Under the pieces are notes generated by a model that made no database searches, had not been told where the DNA came from, and worked only from the letters and a program-made list of their open reading frames with translations. A program made the position numbers and the translations under genes. Shown here in pieces: positions 1 to 8,186 of a stretch of 38,981 nucleotides of DNA. Position 1 is the stretch's first letter. Each line of letters starts with the position of its first letter. The stretch lies in IMG/VR virus record IMGVR_UViG_3300031839_001157, positions 1-38,981 of that record; one strand, 5' to 3'. Source of the DNA: a virus.

Positions 1-1495
1 TATAAACCTCCCCTTTAACCGCTGCTTCAGTCTCACTTCTAACCCTCTCACCTACAACATCGACCGCTTCTTCAAGATTACCTTTCTTTTGCTCTGTAGC
101 TTGACCCATAAAAGCTTTAAGGCTTTCATCATCAATCAAGCTCATATCCATTTCTTGCCTTACAACATTAGCTTGCAGCACTCTTTCTTTGAACTCTATA
201 TCATTCTTTGGCTCAAGTGCATCAAGCATCCTAGCATAACTAGCTTCTCCAGGAAAACTAAAACCTTCTACAGTCCTGCCAAAGGCTTCTAATGCCTCTG
301 GTTCAACCAATGTTTCACGGCTCAGCTCTTGCATAACTGTGCCTTCTTCCGTAGCGACGGGTTCAACAGTTGAATTTGTCTTGTAGTCTTCTAGCTCAGT
401 ATACAAGACCTCTCCAAGAACTGTTGGAACTTCTTCAGCAGAAAGAACGCCTGCATCAGCCGCTGCATAAGCTTCTTCACGAAGTTTAGAAACTACAGTC
501 ATCATGCTCTCTCGAACATTTTCATCTTCTATATTTCGAGCCATTTCATACAGCTCACTTGAAGTGCGTAAGATTTCTTCTCGAGTCTTACCAATGCTTG
601 TTGGAGTCGCAGCTGCAATTTTAGCAGCTTGTTCATCTTGCTCTGCAGAAGTATATTTCTTTTTGTCTTGTTGTCTGCTAATATACCGTTCGCTTATTAC
701 TGAAGGATTAACCATCTCGTTGATTCCAAAGATTAGAGTTGGATCAACTAAGTTAGAAAGTATTTCTTCTTTTGTAAAGGGATTTTCAAACTCTCCAGTT
801 TCAGCATATTTAATACCTGAACTTCCTAGCATTGCCGCAAGGTTAATAGTTGTTTCACCCGCAATACCTGCAAGAGCGCGATCACCCAACGTTTGTGCTA
901 TTAGTCGCTCTCCAACTTGTTCTCCAGTTTCGCTAAGTATTTTTTGCGTTGTGCCTCGACCAAGAGCAGATAAAGTTCCACGAGCGCCAAGACTTGCAAC
1001 ACCTCCACCAAAACCAGCAAGACCTGCTGAAAGTGCAGCTTGTCCATACGAGTCAGTTTGTTCTAAAGTGTTTGCTCCTGCTAGTGCAGCAGAACTAGCT
1101 AATCCTAAAGGTATTGCTATAGGACCGGCTGCTCCACCCGTGGCAGCAGTAATGCCAAAACCTGCGATTGCAGGGAGGAAGTCTACAACTCCACGTAGAG
1201 CTTCCTCCCCGACTTGTCGCCCGGTTGCTTCATCAGCACCGAAAAATTCAAAAAGGTCTGCACCTCTTTCACCCAACCATTCTTCAGCACCACCAGCATT
1301 TCTGTCTAAAAACAGGTTAATTTCATCACTGGCTGATTTGACGGTGTTTTCAAACCTATTACCTACACCAGCGTCGAATACATTGGTGCCAGTAAGTTGG
1401 TTAGCAAGTTGGGAAAACTCGTTAAGGTTTCCAAAAGCTCCACCGGTTTGTCCGTGGAGTTGTCGGACATCTGAGAATGATAAAGGGTTAATCAT
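1..1495 (-). CDS. Giant internal-virion-like protein, N-terminal part (partial at window edge)
   Basis: The frame is open on the minus strand from ATG at 1495 to the left edge with no stop (498 codons). The protein starts MINPLSFSDVRQLHG and has hydrophobic Gly/Ala-rich stretches at about residues 105-185 that could be membrane segments, followed by a charged Glu/Lys-rich part. The start lies 2 nt after the stop of the upstream gene (1498). If the contig is circular, the frame continues without interruption into the minus-strand frame that enters at 38981 (same phase; junction codon AAC) and ends at 35362, giving 1704 residues. A very large protein with membrane-like segments at the end of a podovirus late operon is typical of internal core or ejection proteins; this role is inferred. 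I recognise no enzymatic motif here. Confidence 0.8.
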   Translation of the reverse strand, partial: MINPLSFSDVRQLHGQTGGAFGNLNEFSQLANQLTGTNVFDAGVGNRFENTVKSASDEINLFLDRNAGGAEEWLGERGADLFEFFGADEATGRQVGEEALRGVVDFLPAIAGFGITAATGGAAGPIAIPLGLASSAALAGANTLEQTDSYGQAALSAGLAGFGGGVASLGARGTLSALGRGTTQKILSETGEQVGERLIAQTLGDRALAGIAGETTINLAAMLGSSGIKYAETGEFENPFTKEEILSNLVDPTLIFGINEMVNPSVISERYISRQQDKKKYTSAEQDEQAAKIAAATPTSIGKTREEILRTSSELYEMARNIEDENVRESMMTVVSKLREEAYAAADAGVLSAEEVPTVLGEVLYTELEDYKTNSTVEPVATEEGTVMQELSRETLVEPEALEAFGRTVEGFSFPGEASYARMLDALEPKNDIEFKERVLQANVVRQEMDMSLIDDESLKAFMGQATEQKKGNLEEAVDVVGERVRSETEAAVKGEVY

Positions 1496-1497
1496 GA

Positions 1498-2679
1498 TTA
1501 ATCTACTCTAGGATTAAATAGGTTAAAAACTGCATCTTTGGTTTCATCACCAGTAAACTGCTCTTTACCTGTAAAAAGATACATTAAAGGGTTAGCGATA
1601 TAACTATTGAATAAGTCATTTATTCCTGCGAGTGCGCCTAAAAAGACTTCTGGCGTGTCTAACGCGTCTCTAGAAATAGGATTATCTAAAAGCGGTCCAG
1701 CATCCTCCATGTAGTCTGCTGCAGGTTGAAATAACTTCTCTCTTGTCACTGGTTTAGGTATTAGAGCTGGTGCAGGCGGAAAAACTTCGCCGACTACAGG
1801 AGTCTCCATAGGTTCCATAGGCTCCATGACGTTAAGCACAGGCTCAGGCTCAAGCACAGGCCTAAGTTCACGAGGAGTTTCATAAAAGTCCTTAATTCTG
1901 TCTTTTATAGATTCTTGAACCATAAACCTTCTTGCGTCGTTAGCATCCATTGAAGAAGGACTAGACCTATCTTCGGGTGCATAAATATTGTTTTCAAGTT
2001 TATCAGTCGAAAATGCCTCCAAAGCACTCATAGGAATACCTGAACCAGTTGGTAGCTCTCTGTTAGGGTCAATTTTAATTAGATTTTCAGAACCACCGTA
2101 AGCCATACCACCACCATACTGCTCAGGAATGTTTATAACTGTAAAATCTGGACCCTCTGACGGAGACAAAGGATTACTGTAATAGTTTGTAATTTCTCCG
2201 TCTGTGGTTGTGCCATACCTTTCAAGATCCATTTGACGTTGTTCAGCCCTAGCACGCTGCAGTTCTTTTGCTTCTGCAACTGCACTAGCAGCTCTGGCTT
2301 GAGGATCTATGTAATTAGGACTTCTGCGGTCATAAGGATTAGCTGCAGGATTATAATTCTTTGCAAGATAATCAAGACCACCAGAACCAAAGTCTGGCTT
2401 GATGTTGCTTCGTCTATAACGAGCTTCGTCAGCCTCACCTTGAAGTCTATACATTTCTTGCATAGCGTCCATAAGGAAGTCGTTTCCCAAAGGATTGTTC
2501 AAGTCTTTGCCATTTGAACGAATCCTTGAACCTGTAGTGGCCTCATTATAATCACCTCGTGCCTTGCGCCTAGCTTCTCTTGTTTTTCTTTTAGCTCCTC
2601 TTTCAGCAGCACGTCTTTGACGATTAGCTTCACTTCTTCCTACTTCTTCAACCAATTTGTTATATTCTTCTTCTGTCAT
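1498..2679 (-). CDS. Probable virion protein, disordered, unknown function
   Basis: 393 aa. The N-terminal 45 residues are strongly basic and helical (many Arg/Lys/Ala). The middle is rich in Asn, Pro, Tyr and Gly. A Pro/Glu/Met repeat (variants of MEPMEP) lies near residues 285-295, and the C-terminal about 60 residues are more hydrophobic. Low-complexity, mostly disordered composition fits an internal virion or tail-associated protein. The start overlaps the end of the upstream gene by 4 nt (ATGA type) and the stop is 2 nt before the giant gene, so the three are probably translated as one coupled unit. No known family recognised. Confidence 0.75.
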   Translation of the reverse strand: MTEEEYNKLVEEVGRSEANRQRRAAERGAKRKTREARRKARGDYNEATTGSRIRSNGKDLNNPLGNDFLMDAMQEMYRLQGEADEARYRRSNIKPDFGSGGLDYLAKNYNPAANPYDRRSPNYIDPQARAASAVAEAKELQRARAEQRQMDLERYGTTTDGEITNYYSNPLSPSEGPDFTVINIPEQYGGGMAYGGSENLIKIDPNRELPTGSGIPMSALEAFSTDKLENNIYAPEDRSSPSSMDANDARRFMVQESIKDRIKDFYETPRELRPVLEPEPVLNVMEPMEPMETPVVGEVFPPAPALIPKPVTREKLFQPAADYMEDAGPLLDNPISRDALDTPEVFLGALAGINDLFNSYIANPLMYLFTGKEQFTGDETKDAVFNLFNPRVD

Positions 2680-3119
2680 TGTGCTTGTTGTTGTTGAACG
2701 ATTTCCATAAGCTGTTGTCCGATAGGAGAGTTTCGAAGCGCTTCAAGTTGTTCTGCATTTACAGAACCACTGCTTGGACCAGTCCTATTAGTGTTTAGCA
2801 TGTTCATCATGTTTGTAAACTGCTGCATTTTCATTTGCTCTTGTGCGATACGAGGATCAACAGCTTTTGGCCTAAACCGACCCTGAACGCCTCGCTGCCT
2901 CAAAAGATTTTGAATAATTTCAGTTGGATCAGAGTGATAACCTGCAGTAGATAACAAATTAGAAATATTTCTATCATCTGCAGATAGCACATTTTGAAGC
3001 GCAGCTATGTTTTGAAGCATAGGTAAAGGGCTGCTCATTTGTCGCTCCATTGCCTCATTTTTTAGTTTCTGCGCCTTAGCTTGCTCTCTAAGCAGACGCC
3101 CTTGTATTCCTCCTGGCAT
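2676..3119 (-). CDS. Small Gln/Met-rich virion-like protein
   Basis: 147 aa, predicted mostly helical, rich in Gln, Met and Asn, and ending in a poly-Gln tail (QQQQAQ). The start ATG at 3119 is preceded by AATAATATT with no Shine-Dalgarno sequence, a context shared with the starts at 3716, 17992 and 27681. It is 33 nt downstream of the previous gene and overlaps the next by 4 nt. Position between tail-region genes and the giant virion protein suggests a structural or assembly role, but the family is not recognised. Confidence 0.72.
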   Translation of the reverse strand: MPGGIQGRLLREQAKAQKLKNEAMERQMSSPLPMLQNIAALQNVLSADDRNISNLLSTAGYHSDPTEIIQNLLRQRGVQGRFRPKAVDPRIAQEQMKMQQFTNMMNMLNTNRTGPSSGSVNAEQLEALRNSPIGQQLMEIVQQQQAQ

Positions 3120-3152
3120 AATATTATTTAAGTTAAATTTATTAGACTTTGA

Positions 3153-3716
3153 TTACAACCTGCCAAACGGCTGGTTACCTAATGTTCGATTTATATTTTG
3201 TGTTCCACCATATCCCTGAGTGGTTCTATTTGTAAAATAATTAACTCCTGGTTTAAGTCCTTGAGGAAAACCAAACTGATTGTAACGTTGTTTGTTTCTC
3301 TCAGTATAATCAGCTGCTCCAGGATTTAATGTATTTACCAAAGGCCTAACGTTACTCCTTAGATATTGTGAACCTGGGAGGTTCATAAATGCCTTTTGAT
3401 TCTCAGGCATTTGTTCGTCTGAAAGAGCAAAAGACGGGTAGTTTCCGGTTGTAGCCATGTTTAATATACCTCTTGCTTGAGGATCTTGCTGCAGTTGTCC
3501 TGCCCTAACGTTAGGGTTTCTAGACAATCTGCCAGAATTTGTCATTTCGTTTAGGTTGTATTGCCCATAAGCTCGAACTTCATTTTTATCTAAAGGGTTA
3601 AAAGTTCTACGAGAGCTTACATACGACCCATCACGTAAGCTTTGTCTTGTAGCTCTTACGGGTCTGTTTGGACGATATGGATTGTATCTACCTGGAGAAT
3701 TATACAGTGTGGACAT
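3153..3716 (-). CDS. Disordered Asn/Arg/Gln-rich virion-like protein
   Basis: 187 aa from the ATG at 3716. A longer in-frame start at 3791 would lie deep inside the sulfotransferase gene, and 3716 has the recurrent CTATAATATT-ATG context just after that gene's stop at 3721, so I chose it. The protein is rich in Asn, Arg, Gln, Pro and Tyr with almost no hydrophobic core, which suggests disorder. No motif or family is recognised. It sits in the late operon among virion genes, so a minor structural protein is likely (inference). Confidence 0.7.
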   Translation of the reverse strand: MSTLYNSPGRYNPYRPNRPVRATRQSLRDGSYVSSRRTFNPLDKNEVRAYGQYNLNEMTNSGRLSRNPNVRAGQLQQDPQARGILNMATTGNYPSFALSDEQMPENQKAFMNLPGSQYLRSNVRPLVNTLNPGAADYTERNKQRYNQFGFPQGLKPGVNYFTNRTTQGYGGTQNINRTLGNQPFGRL

Positions 3717-3720
3717 AATA

Positions 3721-4443
3721 TTATAGGTTTCTAAGTTTGCTACGTTCTTGTTGAACAATAGTGTTAATTTGATCTCTAAGAGATTTATCAATAAGTCTTA
3801 AACCATCTTTAGGAATACCTTGGCGTTGATGGCTGTCTGAACCTTTAGGTTCAAATACACAGCATTCTAACGCTCTGTCAAAATCTTCTTGATCTACGTC
3901 TAAATTAAATGTGTTAATAAGTTTTTCCAACATATACTCATGTCCAGCCGTCCATATAGTATCGTAATTAAAAGCCACGTGATTTTTGCAACAAAAACTT
4001 TTATCATGCTTTAACCACATCTTAGCTTGGCTCCGAACAAACTCTAGCCTAGTGTCAATAAAGCAGTTCACATAAACTTCGTCTGGTAAATCTTTATAAA
4101 GCTTATTAAACTCTTCAAACGTAGAATGAACAGATTCTTTGTTTGCAGGTCGTTTTTTACCATTGTAAAGAATATACGATGCTAGCACGTCTAAAAATCT
4201 ACGTCTGACTGAGATAATTCCTACTTTGTCAGCCATAGCCAAGTCTAATAAATCTCTTGGTACAAGTTCATGTGTTTTAATAACTCTGTTATTTCCTTCT
4301 ACAAAAGACTCAGATTCTTTTTCTGAAAGCCTCCAACGAAGCTTAGATTTAAAAGTCTCATATTTTACATTTAGCAGTCCGCATATACCACGAGTTACAA
4401 GCGTAGAACCACAGCGCATAAAAGTAGGAACAACGTAATTCAT
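3721..4443 (-). CDS. Sulfotransferase-like protein (PAPS-dependent)
   Basis: 240 aa. Hallmarks of the sulfotransferase fold are visible: a 5'-phosphosulfate-binding loop at residues 6-14 (PTFMRCGST, matching the P-x-x-x-x-G-S/T-T type), KTHE at 56-59, and a 3'-phosphate-binding element at 80-90 (RRRFLDVLASY, with Asp85, Ser89 and Tyr90 as in R-x-P-x-D-x-x-x-S-x-Y). The family moves sulfate from PAPS to hydroxyls of sugars, lipids or tyrosine. It overlaps the upstream glycosyltransferase by 4 nt, so the two are probably co-translated. Their place between tail proteins and internal virion proteins suggests modification of a virion glycan or a host envelope glycan; this target is inference. The substrate cannot be read from sequence. 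Confidence 0.82.
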   Translation of the reverse strand: MNYVVPTFMRCGSTLVTRGICGLLNVKYETFKSKLRWRLSEKESESFVEGNNRVIKTHELVPRDLLDLAMADKVGIISVRRRFLDVLASYILYNGKKRPANKESVHSTFEEFNKLYKDLPDEVYVNCFIDTRLEFVRSQAKMWLKHDKSFCCKNHVAFNYDTIWTAGHEYMLEKLINTFNLDVDQEDFDRALECCVFEPKGSDSHQRQGIPKDGLRLIDKSLRDQINTIVQQERSKLRNL

Positions 4444-5384
4444 AGTGCTTTTAAAGTGTGTTTAATTAAATTTGCAGAATTAAAACTTAGTGCTGTATTA
4501 AAGCCGTTAAAGTTTTTTGTCTGTCCGTCTTTGCACGCAGCTTTCAAACAATCAACTGCGCTGTCAAGCTCAGGATAAGCCCACTCACCTAAGTAAAACT
4601 CATCGTCAACAGCATCAAGTTTGTAGTCAATCAAGTAAGAATTTTCGTCATTGCAAAAATCCATATTACCAGAATAACCAGTGGCTACAACTTTTTTACC
4701 CATAGCCATCATTTCAATCATGTGCAAACCAAAGCCTTCACTCTTATGAGGGCTAAACAGTATGTCACAATTATCATACAACGAAAGCAAATCATTACGT
4801 GTAAGTGAGTCAGTAATCCACTCGCAGTCTAAACTTTCAGCTTGTTTTTTGAAGTACTTTAATAAAGAGCTTTTTGAGTTTGATACCTTAAATTTAACTT
4901 TAAAGGCTATAGACTCACTAAGTTTATTTAATGCTTCAAGAGCAAAAAATGGGTTCTTTCTAGATACTCGACTATCGCAATTAAATGCAACTAGAATAAC
5001 AGGAACGTCATCTGCTGCGTCGGGATTGTATTTATAATCATTTACACAGTGTGGAACCAACTTTACTGGTTTACCAAGCGTTTCAAAGATGGACTTACAA
5101 TAATTACTAGCAGTCCATATCTCTGAGTAATACGTTGCATGTTCAGCAAAGTCAACCGCAAGCTCTGAACTTTCCCACATCCAGTAAGCAATGTTATTGC
5201 CGTCAAGAAACTTAGGAATATGTATTAAGCTGCGAGTAGAACGTGGCAAACCATGAACGTAAAAGTCGTCGTAGTCTTCTGCACTAGATACATTACAAAC
5301 AGTTTTAATTGCTGCAGCTGTTTGCTTGTAAGCTGTGGAGATTCCACAAACGCCATTAACACCATGCAAATTCAACCTTCTCAT
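4440..5384 (-). CDS. Glycosyltransferase, GT-B fold (GT4-like)
   Basis: 314 aa. The C-terminal half shows the nucleotide-sugar site of GT4-type enzymes: SRKNP at 141-145 and SPHKSEGFGLHMIEMMA at 211-227, with the E-x7-E pair at Glu216 and Glu224, followed by GKKVVATGYSGN. The N-terminal half holds the acceptor Rossmann-like domain with HGLPRS near 44-49 and WESSE near 70-74. The length is a little short for GT4 but complete. The start overlaps the upstream small gene in a TAATG arrangement and the end overlaps the sulfotransferase by 4 nt. Genes of this type in phages may decorate virion proteins or host surface sugars; target unknown. Confidence 0.87.
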   Translation of the reverse strand: MRRLNLHGVNGVCGISTAYKQTAAAIKTVCNVSSAEDYDDFYVHGLPRSTRSLIHIPKFLDGNNIAYWMWESSELAVDFAEHATYYSEIWTASNYCKSIFETLGKPVKLVPHCVNDYKYNPDAADDVPVILVAFNCDSRVSRKNPFFALEALNKLSESIAFKVKFKVSNSKSSLLKYFKKQAESLDCEWITDSLTRNDLLSLYDNCDILFSPHKSEGFGLHMIEMMAMGKKVVATGYSGNMDFCNDENSYLIDYKLDAVDDEFYLGEWAYPELDSAVDCLKAACKDGQTKNFNGFNTALSFNSANLIKHTLKAL

Positions 5385-5566
5385 TATTGAGGTTTTACTA
5401 CTTTATACTGTTCTAACAGTTGCTGTGTTTCTTGGTCAAAGCTTGACTCATCTTGAGTCATTTGCTGTTCTGCTTCGTTTAGACTGAGCCGTATGGCTCG
5501 TAAGTCAGTGTTCCGAACGCTTCCGTCAAGTCCGGAAGTGTTATATAAATCTTCGTCCGTCTCCAT
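5384..5566 (-). CDS. Small acidic protein, unknown
   Basis: 60 aa, acidic, Gln/Glu/Asp-rich and predicted helical in the second half. Its 5' part overlaps the 3' end of the upstream structural gene by 88 nt in another frame, which is long. Without it there would be a roughly 95-nt gap before the glycosyltransferase, and its stop forms a TAATG coupling with that gene's start, which supports it as real. An internal start is possible. No family recognised. Confidence 0.5.
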   Translation of the reverse strand: METDEDLYNTSGLDGSVRNTDLRAIRLSLNEAEQQMTQDESSFDQETQQLLEQYKVVKPQ

Positions 5567-6849
5567 AAATCATACTTCCATCTAACTGTATCATCTGCAA
5601 TTAATTTTTCTTCACCCATTATATCAAGATATTCTGTTGCAGTAGGAGAACTACCTCTCCAAGAATATGTGGTTATAGGCAATTCGCTAACATCGTAACC
5701 GCCAAAACCTCCTGATCCTATGGTGATTAAATTCAACTTTCTTAAAACAATTTCACCATCGTCACAAATAATATTAGGAACATCAATTCTAAAATCTCCA
5801 TCAATATAAGATAAGTCTACAGTCTTAAATTGAAAGATTTCATCTGGTCCTTGTGCTGTTTCATGATAAGTAACTTCAAATCGTGCAGGCACTTTTAACT
5901 GTTGATCGCCTGATTTATTAGGCGAAACAGTGTTTAGATCAGAAACAACTTTAAAAGGAACAAGAGGGTCTAAATAAGCATTAAAGTAAAAATCAACATT
6001 ATGATACTCATAAAATGTTTCAGTTAAAATAGAGCTATCAATCGTTTTTCTGATTCTTGTCCAAACGTTATCACTTGATTGAACAACACTTTCAGTGCGT
6101 CGAGCGATAGACATATCTGCTGTTGTAGCAGGTTCTGCCAAAAAGATTGCTCGTTCTACAGTAACCCTTCTTCCAGTAATAGGCTCTTCTTCAAAGCTTG
6201 TAAATGTTCCGATAGGTTCAGAGTCACTAACATAGTTTTCAGCTCTAACAACTGTGCGAAGCATCTTAGCATCGTCTAGTTGCTGATCAACAACCTCAAT
6301 AATATTACTTCCAGTTTCGACAGGAGTTCCAACGGCAATAACTTGTGCTGTTGAATTAGAAGTCCCACCAAACAAGTTGTCGTCTGTATGCTTTGTTAAG
6401 GTTCTTGGTCGCCAACTATCAACACGATTAACAACACTAACAGCGTTAGTCTCATTAACTTGATTAAGTTTTTCACTAAGTAATGTCAAATCTTGATTAC
6501 TTAGTTCATCTTGTGTTGTTGAACTTGTAAGATCGACATAAGACTCTGTAGTTGTGACAGTTTCACCACCTAGACGGTCAAGCCCTTTTAGCTCTGCGTG
6601 AGAAAGCGTTCCAGTATCTGAGGGATCAAATTTTGTAACCTGTTCTCTTGATTTGTTAATATTACCACCATTGACAACGCGTTTTTCTAACTCACCAAAA
6701 ACAGGTGTATCAGGTTGATGCCCGTGTGCTACTTCTTGGTCAGTAGTAACTAAAGTCTTGCCTGTGGTCTCTGCACTTTTAACTCTTTGTGCTTCAATCT
6801 TTGGTCCTTTAATAGAACCAACAGGGTTATTTATATCAGTTTCAGCCAT
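5479..6849 (-). CDS. Structural protein, probably tail or nozzle region
   Basis: 456 aa. The N-terminal 170 residues are Thr/Ser/Asp-rich and polar. The C-terminal 250 residues look beta-rich (alternating hydrophobics and many Tyr, Thr and Val), as expected for a tail tube, nozzle or fibre component. No catalytic motif is visible. The start forms a TAATG overlap with the upstream adaptor-like gene. Position directly after the head-tail adaptor candidate suggests the tail nozzle or a distal tail protein, by analogy with the adaptor-nozzle order of podoviruses. The assignment is from position only. Confidence 0.6.
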   Translation of the reverse strand: MAETDINNPVGSIKGPKIEAQRVKSAETTGKTLVTTDQEVAHGHQPDTPVFGELEKRVVNGGNINKSREQVTKFDPSDTGTLSHAELKGLDRLGGETVTTTESYVDLTSSTTQDELSNQDLTLLSEKLNQVNETNAVSVVNRVDSWRPRTLTKHTDDNLFGGTSNSTAQVIAVGTPVETGSNIIEVVDQQLDDAKMLRTVVRAENYVSDSEPIGTFTSFEEEPITGRRVTVERAIFLAEPATTADMSIARRTESVVQSSDNVWTRIRKTIDSSILTETFYEYHNVDFYFNAYLDPLVPFKVVSDLNTVSPNKSGDQQLKVPARFEVTYHETAQGPDEIFQFKTVDLSYIDGDFRIDVPNIICDDGEIVLRKLNLITIGSGGFGGYDVSELPITTYSWRGSSPTATEYLDIMGEEKLIADDTVRWKYDLWRRTKIYITLPDLTEAFGTLTYEPYGSV

Positions 6850-7586
6850 TACCTTTTATATGGTGCTCTACCTGCTTCAATCAAGTAATTATCTTCTTCT
6901 ACAAGACTTGCAAGTGCGTCATCTCTAGCCCGTTCTGGCACATCAACATTGCCTTCTTGTCTATTTACAAATTGTTTGACTAACAAGTTTGCTTCAACAA
7001 TGCCACCATAAATCAGAAAATCAGATCCTTGATCTGTGAAGAAATCTTCATCTGAATCATTAGCATAATCGTCAAATCGTCTGTATCCATCTACAACAAA
7101 AGTTGTAGTTTCACTAGGTGTAGGCACAAAGGTTACAGTCTCGCCTTGTATATAAGCGTTATAACTTGTTCCTCTAAAAGGAGCAACTAAGCTTTCTCTG
7201 TAAATTGCACCATCGTTAAGATACCTAAAAGCACTACTAATGCCTTGCGCAGTGTTTCTTTCACTTGCTGCAATAGCACCGTGGCGCATACTGTGTTGCC
7301 TAACAACCAGCAAGTCTTCACCATATTGCAGGTAAAAACTTTCTGGCTGCTTCAGCGTAACACTGGAATCGTCACTGATTAAACTAAGGTTTCTCCAGTT
7401 ACCGACTCCATCCGTAAGAGTGCCATAAGCTCGAACCTCTTCACAATTCCAGTCATGCATTCTTGTAGCAAACCTACGTGCATTATTGCACGCGATTAAC
7501 AACAAGTCAACACCACCTGTAATAAGTTGACTTTGATCAACTTGCAGATAAGCAGCAATCGTAGTTTTAATTTGTCCGATGTTCAT
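6849..7586 (-). CDS. Head-tail adaptor-like protein
   Basis: 245 aa. The overall pattern is N-terminal helices, a central beta-rich part (about 60-165) with the sequence TVTFVPTPSETTTFVVDGY, and C-terminal helices ending in an acidic/aliphatic region (near 190-240). This resembles the adaptor or tail-tube A proteins of podoviruses that sit under the portal. It follows the capsid and small head genes and precedes the large beta-rich structural gene, which is the usual place for an adaptor. One copy of the TTCAA-N3-TTGAA palindrome lies just upstream, at 7607-7619. Family membership is a judgement from pattern and position. Confidence 0.55.
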   Translation of the reverse strand: MNIGQIKTTIAAYLQVDQSQLITGGVDLLLIACNNARRFATRMHDWNCEEVRAYGTLTDGVGNWRNLSLISDDSSVTLKQPESFYLQYGEDLLVVRQHSMRHGAIAASERNTAQGISSAFRYLNDGAIYRESLVAPFRGTSYNAYIQGETVTFVPTPSETTTFVVDGYRRFDDYANDSDEDFFTDQGSDFLIYGGIVEANLLVKQFVNRQEGNVDVPERARDDALASLVEEDNYLIEAGRAPYKR

Positions 7587-7606
7587 AGCTTATAGCACTA
7601 AACGGT

Positions 7607-7619
7607 TTCAATGGTTGAA
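7607..7619. repeat. Copy of palindrome TTCAA-N3-TTGAA
   Basis: TTCAATGGTTGAA lies directly 3' of the stop of the 61-aa gene and 21 bp upstream of the adaptor-like gene (minus strand). On the minus strand it is followed by ACCGTTTAGTG, nearly the same downstream sequence as the copy at 19069. Confidence 0.7.
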
Positions 7620-7805
7620 TTACTTGGCGTGACCGCGCAAACCAAGCTTTCCAAATGCCCCATGTTTTACTGTGTGGCGTTTGGTTGTATTTGTTCCAGT
7701 AGCAAAACGCTCGCGCGCTTCGGTGCTAAGCATAGCTGTATCTTTTACATCTACTGCTGAACTTGCGGTTACTTCATCGTTTACTCCGACTCGATGTCTT
7801 TTCAT
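7620..7805 (-). CDS. Small basic head-region protein, unknown
   Basis: 61 aa, basic, with His and Arg at both ends (starts MKRHRVGVND, ends LGLRGHAK) and an acidic/Ser-Thr centre. No membrane segment or known motif. It lies between the candidate decoration protein and the adaptor-like gene, so a head-completion or minor head role is possible. The start ATG at 7805 has no Shine-Dalgarno sequence. Confidence 0.6.
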   Translation of the reverse strand: MKRHRVGVNDEVTASSAVDVKDTAMLSTEARERFATGTNTTKRHTVKHGAFGKLGLRGHAK

Positions 7806-7826
7806 TTATAATGTCCTTTATTTGGG

Positions 7827-8141
7827 TTAATGTGCACGGCCGTTGACCACGCCACGGAAAGTTCCTGTAAAAGTTCCAGGCGCATTATGCGTCCCGTCTT
7901 GTAGCAGGAGGATTGATTTGTCAAAAGACGCAACACCAAGCACAATAGTGCTATTGTCATCTTCTGTAAGTGTGCTACTGCCTTCGAAACTCTTAAATCC
8001 GAGGGCAGAAGCAGGAATTGTATCTGTTTCGTCACCTTGACCAGCAAGCTCAATAGTCACATCACGAGACATAACAAGTTTGTCTTGCGTAGTGTAATAT
8101 GATTTGTGAAAGGTAACGTCGCTTTTTTCTAAATCTGCCAT
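7827..8141 (-). CDS. Possible capsid decoration or head protein
   Basis: 104 aa, rich in Thr, Ser, Gly and Val, probably beta-structured, with no catalytic motif. It is the first gene after the major capsid gene, the usual place for decoration or cement proteins. A strong hairpin (8150-8178) separates it from the capsid gene, which may set the ratio of the two products. Function is inferred from size, composition and position only. Confidence 0.65.
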   Translation of the reverse strand: MADLEKSDVTFHKSYYTTQDKLVMSRDVTIELAGQGDETDTIPASALGFKSFEGSSTLTEDDNSTIVLGVASFDKSILLLQDGTHNAPGTFTGTFRGVVNGRAH

Positions 8142-8149
8142 AGTAATAA

Positions 8150-8178
8150 GAGGGAGGAGGGATTAACCTCACTCCCTC
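8150..8178 (-). terminator. Strong hairpin after the major capsid gene
   Basis: On the minus strand GAGGGAG-T-GAGG, a 6-nt loop, then CCTC-CTCCCTC: an 11-bp GC-rich stem with one bulged T. It starts 8 nt after the capsid stop and is followed by TTATTACTATG rather than a long U-run. It could be a partial terminator, an mRNA 3'-end stabiliser or a processing site. Confidence 0.55.
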
Positions 8179-8186
8179 ATTAAGGG

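Noticed and set aside
504-1511. 335-codon open frame on the plus strand
   Set aside because: Antisense shadow of the giant virion gene. The translation is Ser/Pro/Ala-rich and low in complexity, while the minus-strand frame is protein-like and continues past the edge.
3717-3791. N-terminal extension of the 187-aa virion-like gene
   Set aside because: Lies inside the sulfotransferase gene; the ATG at 3716 has the recurrent AATATT-ATG context.
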